The position numbers were made by a program, and so were the translations under genes. The notes beneath the pieces were generated by a model that did not search any database, was not told where the DNA came from, and was given only the letters and a program-made list of their open reading frames with translations. A DNA stretch of 5,519 nucleotides from Mageeibacillus sp. UBA3708 (GTDB lineage Bacteria; Bacillota; Clostridia; Saccharofermentanales; Saccharofermentanaceae), in contig DFIB01000046.1 of NCBI GenBank assembly GCA_002371375.1, positions 1 through 5,519 of the forward strand, written 5' to 3'. This document shows, one piece after another, positions 1-5,408 of this stretch. The stretch's first letter is position 1. Each line of letters opens with the position of its first letter.

Positions 1-191
1 CGATTTATCTTAGTCAATTATGCTGATGATTTTCATGACAAAGGCATCTGCTTCTATCGTAGTAATTATAGCATGCGAATAAATCATTCTTGATAATTAT
101 TTCTACATAAACAACTTAATAACACAAGTTAACAGCTTTATGTTTCTGGATTAAGATGCCAGTAAGAAATGGCTATGGGATTGGAAGAAAC
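1..191. other. AT-rich stretch without recognisable gene
   Basis: I see no supportable gene, RNA or terminator here. The stretch is AT-rich and has stops in all frames at short intervals. One plus-strand frame is open for 30 codons from the left edge to a stop at 91-93, but it matches nothing convincing. The leucine-rich-repeat fragment that ends at 192 does not continue into this stretch in any minus-strand frame that I read. Confidence 0.5.
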
Positions 192-356
192 TTAAGATAG
201 GCATATCTCATCATGCCCTGCGAAAATACCGTCGAAAAGGATAGTTACGGGTTTGCCACCATACATCTCAGGAATAATAACTACCTTTTCATCGCCTTTA
301 TACTTACGGAGCGTATAGGACTTTTCATCGTAATTGATCTGGAACTCAAATTCTTG
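192..356 (-). pseudogene. Remnant of a BspA-type leucine-rich-repeat (LRR_5) surface protein
   Basis: On the minus strand a 54-codon open stretch runs from just after an in-frame TAA (357-359) to a TAA at 192-194. It reads QEFEFQINYDEKSYTLRKYK and continues with GDEKVVIIPEMYGGKPVTI, then FDGIFAGHDEI. The order 'YTLRKYKG', 'VVIIPE', 'GGKPVT', 'IFAGHDEI' is typical of LRR_5/BspA-like proteins of Clostridia (pattern like 'vvIPeeydGkpVt.I...aF.g...l'), which are usually secreted and hundreds of residues long. Here there is no ATG with a ribosome site at the front, no signal peptide, and only about one repeat, ending abruptly after ICLS. Upstream bases to 447 do not continue the motif in any frame that I read. 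I infer a decayed or recombined fragment left behind the XRE gene. The family assignment rests on motif recognition only. Confidence 0.6.
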
Positions 357-447
357 TTATGTCCCCAGGGAATGCAGAATATCAACGCTTCGGAGGTGTC
401 TTCTACAACCCCGAAAGATCTTGTGACCGGTTCAGCCTAACAGCGTA

Positions 448-900
448 TCAGCCTGTCGTCTTCCAATGTCCGAGCTGTGACAGATATCCGTCATACTGAA
501 TGCGTCTGTCCTCATCAGACAGATTGCCCGGATTAGGTGAATGATCGATAAGAAAGTCAAGAAGGGCGTCCTTGGATGTGTAAGCAAAATCACCTTCGGA
601 ATAACACCACTTGCAGTATTCTTCATTGAAGCTTCCGTCAGGCTCTCTGCTGATCACATCATCTTCCGTCAAAGGCATCCCGCAGCACTGGCATATGAGG
701 TGTCTCGGACTGCCGAGAAGAGTGTTGATCGAGACGTTGAACTCCTTTGACAGGATCTTAAGCGTATCCGTATTGGGTTGTGTCTCGCCTATCTCCCAGC
801 GGCTTACCGCCTGCCTTGTTACCATGACCTTATCTGCAAGCTGCTCCTGAGTAAGATTATTATCCTCGCGGAGTTTTTTCAATATGTCTTTTGTATCCAT
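448..900 (-). CDS. XRE-family transcriptional regulator with C-terminal zinc ribbon
   Basis: This 150-residue protein is probably a cytoplasmic DNA-binding regulator. Residues about 4-60 form a Cro/C1-type helix-turn-helix: LREDNNLTQEQLADKV, then the recognition helix VTRQAVSRWEIGETQPN, then LKILSKEFNVSINTLLG. Residues 68-100 hold a zinc ribbon of the kind often called 'putative zinc ribbon domain' (PF12674-like), with C70-X2-C73-GMPL and a second pair C96-X2-C99 in the EEYCKWCY motif. The tail ending YLSQLGHWK is typical of this ribbon family. The start at 900 is chosen because AAGGAG lies 8 bases upstream (909-914) and the HTH begins directly after it. A longer reading to 1074 would run into the esterase gene. 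It follows the esterase after 85 bases and may have its own promoter. Its target is unknown; the palindrome in the esterase leader is one candidate. Confidence 0.9.
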   Translation of the reverse strand: MDTKDILKKLREDNNLTQEQLADKVMVTRQAVSRWEIGETQPNTDTLKILSKEFNVSINTLLGSPRHLICQCCGMPLTEDDVISREPDGSFNEEYCKWCYSEGDFAYTSKDALLDFLIDHSPNPGNLSDEDRRIQYDGYLSQLGHWKTTG

Positions 901-921
901 TTGCTTTTCTCCTTTACGGCT

Positions 922-949
922 TTGATAACTTAAGTATGCATCCTGTCTA
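922..949 (-). promoter_or_regulatory. Possible sigma-A promoter for the XRE gene
   Basis: On the minus strand TAGACA (944-949, five of six matches to TTGACA) is followed after 16 bases by TATCAA (922-927, four of six matches to TATAAT). The start codon lies about 20 bases further on, with the ribosome site between. Spacing and placement fit, but the -10 box is weak and the gene could also be read through from the esterase. Confidence 0.3.
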
Positions 950-959
950 AGACCTAGGC

Positions 960-978
960 AAGCAACTTGCTGTTGCTT
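960..978 (-). other. Perfect 7-bp hairpin between esterase and XRE genes
   Basis: AAGCAAC and GTTGCTT form a perfect 7-base stem around a 5-base loop, 7 bases past the esterase stop codon. No run of U follows on the minus strand, so it is not a canonical intrinsic terminator. It could stabilise the 3' end of the esterase message or weakly attenuate read-through into the XRE gene. Confidence 0.45.
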
Positions 979-985
979 CGATCCG

Positions 986-2401
986 TTATACCAACTCAAG
1001 CAGCATCTGCGATACATACTGGTAGTGATGGCTGTTGTACATCTTGACACTGTATGAAGTGACTCCGTATCCATCGAGGCGCTCCTTCAGATGCACAACA
1101 CCCTGTGTCGTCGAATCGTTATCGCCGTAGTACTCCTGATAATCCTCATCTTCCATGTCTCCGGCAGTTATTATGAGCTGCCTGTCATATGTGCTGTTCC
1201 TGTCGAAAAATCCGTACTCCGTCTTATACTTCTCATAGTCGGCAACGCCCGTAAAATAAGGTGTCCAGAATGTGGGACTTGCAATGATATATCTTGCAAA
1301 AGGGCGGTTCTCATAAAGATCATAATTGAATGCCGCATAGTGCGCGAACACACCTCCCTGCGAATGCCCGAAAAGCGTTGACCTGTTGTAATCGAATGAG
1401 TACTTCTCACTCAAGTACGGCATCATGTTGTCGGTGATAAAATCCAGAAATTCCTTCTTATGGTCGCATAAGATATTCCCGCGCACTTCGTTGTCCCAGC
1501 TGTCTATATTGTATTCGAACCCGACCGTAATTATGATCTGCGGATCTTTCTTGCCCTGAGCCATCGCATCATAGAGTGACGTTACATCATTGAACCTCCA
1601 GACAGCATCCGTCAGGACAAGCGCAGGGTATTCCCTGGTCTGATCATATCCTGACGGAGTTGTCACATGGACAACAAATGTCGAATCAAATTCTTCATCA
1701 TAGAGATGATACTCCCTGATGTTGTCTTTGATCGCGCTAACCTTATCATCATTCATCTGCCAGTAATAACTGTTAGCAGCAGTCTCAGATCCGCCGCTGT
1801 AATAGTACTCCAGGTATTCATCCAGATCAGCTTTATCAAGCATCTCCGTCTTACCTTCGATGACCGCCTCATATAATTTGATCATACTGTCATACTCTTC
1901 GTCCGCAGGCACCTTAGGGTAGCCGCCGGCGATCTCCTTATCCCACTCCGCCCGCAGTTTTGTCTTAAGATCATCAAAACTGTCATATTTGATCTCTGTT
2001 ACGGGCATGTTGCCTGTACCGTCATCCATATGCATAAACACTACAGTCCCCGCGCCGCCGTCATACCCTTCATTCGGCAGTGCATTGAAGACAGGATTGC
2101 CATAGACAATTGAACCTATTTCCGGTATAAAGAAGATCTTGTCTTTGTACCCGCTGAAGTCTTTTGTATTTGAATCATCCTTGGTCATGTATTGTTCCCA
2201 CGGATGATCAAGAAGTATAAAATCCGTCTCCTTTGAAGTCTGCAGTTCTTTGTCAGTCATGCGGTTAGTAAGTTTTACAGGCTGCGCCTTGGAGCCTTCC
2301 GTTGATCCTTCCGTTGATCCCGTTACTTCGGTCTGTTTGGCACATGCTGACATCGATGTCATCACTGCGAGCATAAGGATCGTTGATATCAGTTTGTTCA
2401 T
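986..2401 (-). CDS. Lipoprotein alpha/beta-hydrolase, putative esterase (esterase D / Fes-like)
   Basis: This 471-residue protein is probably an extracytoplasmic, membrane-anchored carboxylester hydrolase. MNK is followed by a hydrophobic stretch (LISTILMLAVMTS) and a lipobox MSAC with the lipid-accepting cysteine at C20. A short GSTEGSTEGS linker comes next. Residues about 50-215 are an unassigned acidic, Tyr-rich region. Residues about 225-471 carry the putative-esterase fold (PF00756-like): VVHVTTPSGYD near the start, DPQIIITVGF, then the nucleophile elbow GHSQGG with S347, then IIASPTFW. Candidate acid D415 (ITAGD) and histidine H458 or H459 (NSHHYQYV) complete a triad. The start at 2401 has GGAGG 8 bases upstream; that GGAGG overlaps an in-frame ATG at 2416, which is therefore unlikely to be used. 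The substrate cannot be told: siderophore esters, acetylated or feruloylated glycans and cell-wall esters are all handled by this superfamily. It lies downstream of a two-component system and shares a promoter element with it. Confidence 0.87.
   Translation of the reverse strand: MNKLISTILMLAVMTSMSACAKQTEVTGSTEGSTEGSKAQPVKLTNRMTDKELQTSKETDFILLDHPWEQYMTKDDSNTKDFSGYKDKIFFIPEIGSIVYGNPVFNALPNEGYDGGAGTVVFMHMDDGTGNMPVTEIKYDSFDDLKTKLRAEWDKEIAGGYPKVPADEEYDSMIKLYEAVIEGKTEMLDKADLDEYLEYYYSGGSETAANSYYWQMNDDKVSAIKDNIREYHLYDEEFDSTFVVHVTTPSGYDQTREYPALVLTDAVWRFNDVTSLYDAMAQGKKDPQIIITVGFEYNIDSWDNEVRGNILCDHKKEFLDFITDNMMPYLSEKYSFDYNRSTLFGHSQGGVFAHYAAFNYDLYENRPFARYIIASPTFWTPYFTGVADYEKYKTEYGFFDRNSTYDRQLIITAGDMEDEDYQEYYGDNDSTTQGVVHLKERLDGYGVTSYSVKMYNSHHYQYVSQMLLELV
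2295..2318 (-). repeat. Tandem 12-base duplication in the esterase linker
   Basis: Two exact back-to-back copies of a 12-base unit (ccttccgttgat on the plus strand) are followed by a partial third. On the coding strand they encode the repeated tetrapeptide of the GSTEGSTEGS linker just after the lipidated cysteine. The copy number is likely variable between strains through slippage, which would change tether length without breaking the frame. Confidence 0.85.
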
Positions 2402-2409
2402 TTGGGTGT

Positions 2410-2414
2410 CCTCC
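2410..2414 (-). promoter_or_regulatory. Ribosome binding site that fixes the esterase start
   Basis: GGAGG on the minus strand lies 8 bases before the ATG at 2401. It sits inside or next to the first codons of the longer reading that would begin at 2416, so the shorter start is preferred. The shorter start also places the positively charged residue directly in front of the signal peptide. Confidence 0.8.
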
Positions 2415-2422
2415 ATTTCGTT

Positions 2423-2439
2423 GTTACCATGATGGTATC
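2423..2439. promoter_or_regulatory. 17-base palindrome in the esterase leader, possible operator
   Basis: GTTACCATGATGGTATC is a dyad with one mismatched pair; its core TACCAT-G-ATGGTA (2425-2437) is perfect. It lies between the putative response-regulator site and the ribosome site of the esterase, where a repressor would block transcription. The binding protein is unknown; the downstream XRE regulator is an obvious candidate, but nothing in the sequence proves this. The same dyad is not present in the XRE gene's own leader. Confidence 0.45.
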
Positions 2440-2468
2440 AAAGCAATAAGGAGTACAAAGGGAGTGTA

Positions 2469-2485
2469 TGTGGATTTTATGTGGA
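2469..2485 (-). promoter_or_regulatory. Putative response-regulator box upstream of the esterase
   Basis: TGTGGATTTTATGTGGA on the plus strand contains two exact TGTGGA hexamers with starts 11 bases apart (TCCACA twice on the coding strand). The same architecture recurs at 4615-4631 before the response regulator gene. Direct repeats one helical turn apart are the usual target of OmpR/PhoB-family dimers. It lies 68 bases upstream of the esterase start codon. No -10 box is clear at the distance seen for the other copy; TGTACT on the minus strand (2452-2457) is a weak option. Confidence 0.6.
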
Positions 2486-2525
2486 GGGATTTATAGACCA
2501 TGGCTCGATGTAAAAATCTGATCAA

Positions 2526-3938
2526 TCAAGGCTTGACATAAAAAGGCGTTTTTCTTGACATCGTCTTCCCAAAAGAGATCCTTGCCCTGACACCGCCTGC
2601 ATAATTCTCAAGGTTGCAGCAGCCGCCCTGCTTGGTGATTATAAGATTAGCCAGATACAGTCCCAGACCGCTTCCGCCGTCCCTGGAACTGCGCGAAGGA
2701 TCCGGCCTGTAGAACGGCTCGAACAGATGCTGCAGATCCTTATCGTCAATATGCGCACCCTCATTCTCAATGACCGTCACAACATTTGAGCCCTCATGCA
2801 GTGCCGTAACACTGATCGATGAGCCTTCCCGCGAATAGAAGACTGCGTTGCTTATAAAAGCTCCGACTGCAAGCGAAGTCAGTTCCCTGTTGCCGTCAAA
2901 GAAGAGTTCTTTATCAATACTCTTGTTAACGTTAATATCCCTGATGACAAACAGATCCTCCGACTCTTTGAGCTTATCATCGATCACCTCTGCCATATCG
3001 ACCTGAACCACAGCAACGTCCTGAGCAGACTGCATCCTCGATGCGACCAGTATCTCATTGATCAGACTCTCCATCCGCTTGACCGTCCTAAGGGACTTAG
3101 CAAGATACTCATCGTGATCAGCGTATGGTCCAACGCCCTCTATCATGCCGCGCAGATGCCCCTCGAGAATTGTCACAGGAGTCTTAAGTTCATGCGATGC
3201 CGCAGCGAAAAACATCTCCTTCTGGCTCTCCATCTCTTTCACTCTGACGATCTCGTCTTCGAGCGCTTTGATCTTCTGCTCGAGCGTCTCAGACAAAAGA
3301 TTCAGATCTCTGGCAAGATCTCCTATCTCGTCGCCCCGCCTGTCATCACACTTGGCCGCAAAATCCATCTGTGCCATCTGGCGCGATACTTTGCTCAGTT
3401 TGCGGACCGGACGGGCAAAGAGCATAGCATAAATGAACGAACTGATAAGCGACAAACTTACGACAACTGCGATCATCAGCGGATAACTGTTATGAACTGC
3501 GCGGGGTATGAGATTATACTGCTCACCATAGTCAAAATACTGCAGCAGATAATCAGTGGGATCATCCTTGAACCGGACACCGTAAGTTCCCATGCCGCCT
3601 CTGTCGAGTGCTTTGTGATAATCATGCAGATCTTTGATCGTCAGAGTTCCTATGTTGTCGAGCGGAGTATTATATTTACCGGTCTGATATGTCGTCCCAT
3701 CAAAGAATGCCAGATCCATGCCTGTCCGCCTGATAAAATCATCGATCAGAGCACCTGATTCTTCACGTGTCGAATCCGAGATCCTCTGTATAAGATCATC
3801 CAGTTCGTCCTTGGGAGAGTAGAGCATTTCGGGAGTCTGCGAATATAGAACAACACAGATAAGAAGCCCGGATAAGACCTGCACCAGGAACGATATTACA
3901 AAAACCTTGAATGACAGTCTGTTAATCAGCTTTGGCAA
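2526..3938 (-). CDS. Sensor histidine kinase, VanS/BaeS-like
   Basis: This 470-residue membrane kinase is expected to autophosphorylate and pass phosphate to the regulator encoded just before it. Residues about 10-32 (FKVFVISFLVQVLSGLLICV...) are the first membrane helix, about 33-151 an extracellular sensor region, and about 152-174 the second helix. A HAMP domain follows (about 174-227, ARPVRKL to GDEIGDLA) with a short coiled coil. The H-box FFAAASHELKTPV carries phospho-acceptor H249. The ATP-binding domain shows the N-box FISNAVFYS (N364), IENEGAHID, the F-box LFEPFYRPD and the G2 box GGSGLGLYL. The start is TTG at 3938, overlapping the regulator gene by 17 bases. AGGGGG lies 7 bases before it and the protein begins just ahead of the first helix, whereas the next in-frame ATG would lose that helix. 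The open frame to 4061 is regulator sequence read out of frame. The signal sensed is unknown. Confidence 0.93.
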   Translation of the reverse strand: MPKLINRLSFKVFVISFLVQVLSGLLICVVLYSQTPEMLYSPKDELDDLIQRISDSTREESGALIDDFIRRTGMDLAFFDGTTYQTGKYNTPLDNIGTLTIKDLHDYHKALDRGGMGTYGVRFKDDPTDYLLQYFDYGEQYNLIPRAVHNSYPLMIAVVVSLSLISSFIYAMLFARPVRKLSKVSRQMAQMDFAAKCDDRRGDEIGDLARDLNLLSETLEQKIKALEDEIVRVKEMESQKEMFFAAASHELKTPVTILEGHLRGMIEGVGPYADHDEYLAKSLRTVKRMESLINEILVASRMQSAQDVAVVQVDMAEVIDDKLKESEDLFVIRDINVNKSIDKELFFDGNRELTSLAVGAFISNAVFYSREGSSISVTALHEGSNVVTVIENEGAHIDDKDLQHLFEPFYRPDPSRSSRDGGSGLGLYLANLIITKQGGCCNLENYAGGVRARISFGKTMSRKTPFYVKP

Positions 3939-4593
3939 TCCTGTACCCCCTGCCGCGAACGGTCTCAATATAATCACCGCCCATCTTATGGCGGAGGTTC
4001 TTGATGTGGCTGTCAACGATCCTCTCATCGACGAGCGAATTATAGTCCCACAGAAGGTCAAGGAGCATCTCCCTAGTGTAGATCCTTCCGGGGTTCTTCG
4101 CCAGCGTCATCAGGATATCAAATTCGCGCGAAGTCAGCTCGATATGCCTGCCGCTCACAACGACGTCCATAGTATCCGGATCGATCGTTATATCCCCGCT
4201 GATGATCACATGTCCTGAACTAGCGGGAACGGCATCTTTTCTGCGGAGAAGAGCATTGATCTTGCGCACTAATACAGGCATTGAGAAAGGCTTTGTCACA
4301 TAATCGTCCGCCATCAGATCATATCCTTTGATCTTCGACTTGTCATCGCTTAACGCGGACAGGAACATCACCGGAACATCAGACTGTCTCTTAATGACCT
4401 CGCACACACCAAAGCCGTCGATCTTCGGGATCATTATATCGAGCAGGACAAGGTCATAGTGCGATGCAGAGAACATCGACAGCGCCTGCACGCCGTCTTC
4501 GGCAAGCTCCACATCAAAGCCTTCATGCGTCAGATAATTGAGCAGCAGTTCTCTTATCTCAGGCTCGTCTTCCGTCACCAGTATCTTTCTCAT
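3922..4593 (-). CDS. OmpR-family response regulator
   Basis: This 223-residue cytoplasmic transcription factor is the partner of the overlapping kinase. The receiver domain (about 1-118) has the acidic pocket E8/D9, phospho-acceptor D52 in LVLLDIMIPKIDG, the conserved S79 in VMFLSA and K101 in DYVTKPF. A winged-helix domain (about 128-221) has the usual ELTSREFDILMTLAKNPG, ERIVDSHIKNLRHKMG and ETVRGRGYRI. Length and motif order are those of a full-length OmpR/PhoB-type regulator and nothing appears to be missing. The ATG at 4593 is the only sensible start, but no Shine-Dalgarno sequence precedes it. A direct-repeat element about 22-38 bases upstream suggests autoregulation, and a matching element precedes the esterase. 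Confidence 0.95.
   Translation of the reverse strand: MRKILVTEDEPEIRELLLNYLTHEGFDVELAEDGVQALSMFSASHYDLVLLDIMIPKIDGFGVCEVIKRQSDVPVMFLSALSDDKSKIKGYDLMADDYVTKPFSMPVLVRKINALLRRKDAVPASSGHVIISGDITIDPDTMDVVVSGRHIELTSREFDILMTLAKNPGRIYTREMLLDLLWDYNSLVDERIVDSHIKNLRHKMGGDYIETVRGRGYRIAKAD
3946..3951 (-). promoter_or_regulatory. Ribosome binding site supporting the TTG start of the kinase
   Basis: AGGGGG on the minus strand lies inside the 3' end of the response regulator gene, 7 bases before TTG at 3938. Together with the 17-base gene overlap it suggests translational coupling, keeping kinase output tied to regulator output. A CTG or ATT a few codons on would be alternatives with poorer spacing. Confidence 0.6.
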
Positions 4594-4601
4594 ATGGATA
4601 T

Positions 4602-4631
4602 TGTATAACAGTATTATGGATTTATTGTGGA
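4602..4631 (-). promoter_or_regulatory. Candidate promoter of the two-component operon
   Basis: On the minus strand TGT-TATACA (4602-4610) resembles an extended -10 box (four of six matches to TATAAT, plus TG). TCCACA (4626-4631) lies 18 bases further upstream at the -35 position and matches TTGACA in four of six places. The weak -35 overlaps the regulator box, as at activator-dependent promoters. If this -10 is used, transcription would begin almost at the ATG, giving a leaderless or near-leaderless message, which fits the lack of a ribosome site. Confidence 0.35.
4615..4631 (-). promoter_or_regulatory. Putative response-regulator box upstream of its own gene
   Basis: TATGGATTTATTGTGGA on the plus strand contains hexamers TATGGA and TGTGGA with starts 11 bases apart. 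On the coding strand, CTCCACAATAAATCCA matches CTCCACATAAAATCCA before the esterase in 14 of 16 bases, with the same orientation and repeat spacing. The kinship with OmpR-type direct-repeat sites is from family knowledge; autoregulation is inferred. Confidence 0.6.
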
Positions 4632-4916
4632 GAAGAATTTCTTTTTTATTTGCCGGCTTCCGTACTTAATTACTCAGCCTTGGGATGACAGCTTGCGGAA
4701 CAGCCATTGTTACTGCCCTGCGAAAAAATCACGCTTCCTGAACCCCGCAGTTATAAAGCGCATGGATGCTCTCATCAGACTGGGGTAATGAGTCCGGCTT
4801 AATCCGCTACGCAGTGCGTAGCGATTCGGGAAAATCAAGTATAATTTTCTCATTCTGCGTAAATTACTCTCATAAAACCAATGTCATTAAGTTAAGAGTT
4901 TAAGCAATAACGGCCT
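4632..4916. other. Intergenic region between operon promoter and repeat array
   Basis: I see no gene here. Short minus-strand frames exist, but they lack ribosome sites and recognisable motifs. The region contains the hairpin at 4801-4826. It also holds one isolated ATCAGACT (4774-4781) identical to the arms of the downstream array but out of its register. Confidence 0.5.
4801..4826. repeat. GC-rich perfect hairpin, REP-like
   Basis: CGCTACGC (4805-4812) and GCGTAGCG (4816-4823) form a perfect 8-base stem around an AGT loop. AAT/ATT extends it past a single bulged C. There is no U-run on either side, so it is not a terminator. A compact GC-rich palindrome in an AT-rich intergenic region resembles dispersed REP-type elements, but only one copy is in this window. 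Confidence 0.55.
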
Positions 4917-5273
4917 ATCCGACTATATTCCATTTCTTGCTGTTTAAGTCTGACAGATCCGAGGCGCGGAATCCATTACAATCAGACTGAAAATTATTTT
5001 TACTCATTATAGTCCTACTCCAAAAGAGCGAAATACGTCTTCATATCAGACCAAAATGAAGAAATAAGCAGATTAGTCTGATTTTTGAGATTTTTAGAAG
5101 GCCTGTAATCAGACTAAAATTCAAAATCCGATCTTTTGGTCTGATTGAGAGGCTGTTATATAGCTTAAGATATCAGATCAAATTTCAAAAATGAGCATGT
5201 TAGTCTGATTTTTATGAACTCCGACAAGTCTTAGCATCAGACCATTTCCGGATTTTTAGAAGATTGGTCTGAT
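4917..5273. repeat. Six-unit tandem array of spaced inverted 8-mers, 63-64 base period
   Basis: Six units begin at 4917, 4981, 5045, 5108, 5172 and 5236. Each has a left arm, exactly 22 bases, and an inverted right arm. Left arms are ATCCGACT, ATCAGACT, ATCAGACC, ATCAGACT, ATCAGATC and ATCAGACC. Right arms (at 4947, 5011, 5075, 5138, 5202, 5266) are AGTCTGAC, AGTCCTAC, AGTCTGAT, GGTCTGAT, AGTCTGAT and GGTCTGAT. Between units there are 26, 26, 25, 26 and 26 bases. The interiors differ widely, though units 3 and 5 share 15 of 22 bases and units 4 and 5 share 13 of 22. Arms are usually flanked inside by A-rich then TT bases. The unit at 5236 is a perfect 8-base dyad; the first two units are the most decayed. 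No open reading frame crosses the array. The array lies between an Hsp20 terminator and the two-component promoter. I do not recognise its class: a protein-binding array or a run of RNA hairpins are both possible. Confidence 0.85.
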
Positions 5274-5352
5274 AGAAGTCTCCCTAGCTTTCCGTGAAGA
5301 ACCTTTTTAGTAAAAGCTTCTATCTCATATTAGACTGAAGCCATATTATATG

Positions 5353-5383
5353 AAAAAGGCTCGGAGATGTAAGCCCCGAGCCT
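5353..5383 (-). terminator. Intrinsic terminator of the Hsp20 gene
   Basis: On the minus strand AGGCTCGG, an 11-base loop and CCGAGCCT form a perfect 8-base GC-rich stem followed by a run of U (AAAAA at 5353-5357 on the plus strand). It begins 25 bases past the stop codon of the Hsp20 tail, which fits termination of that gene and isolates it from the array and the operon to the left. Confidence 0.88.
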
Positions 5384-5408
5384 CGTTCATTGTTCTTGTA
5401 ACTGTTCT

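Noticed and set aside
1..93. Plus-strand open frame containing NYADDF, like the YADD box of reverse transcriptases
   Set aside because: Only 30 codons are open, the residues after YADDF are not the usual hydrophobic strand, and no other reverse-transcriptase motif is near. Most likely chance.
213..225. Shared 13-mer TGCCCTGCGAAAA here and at about 4714-4726
   Set aside because: The match does not extend, and the second site does not read as a leucine-rich-repeat fragment. Probably coincidence.
213..440. 75-residue plus-strand open frame
   Set aside because: No ribosome site, no recognisable motif, and it lies opposite the leucine-rich-repeat fragment, whose minus-strand reading is the convincing one.
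901..1074. Longer XRE protein starting at 1074
   Set aside because: It would overlap the esterase coding region out of frame, lacks a ribosome site and adds 58 residues foreign to the family; the 900 start has AAGGAG at ideal spacing.
2512..2536. Palindrome TCAAGGCTTGA over the kinase stop codon as a terminator
   Set aside because: The stem is only 5 bases with a one-base centre that cannot form a loop, and the nearest U-run lies about 9 bases past it. Not a credible intrinsic terminator.
3114..3758. 214-residue plus-strand open frame opposite the kinase
   Set aside because: The complementary strand encodes all kinase motifs in a continuous frame; this is antisense shadow without a ribosome site or domain.
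4917..5273. The array as a CRISPR locus
   Set aside because: Conserved parts are only 8 bases and alternate in orientation. Neither the 22-base nor the 25-26-base intervals hold a 23-47 base repeat, and no cas gene is in the window.
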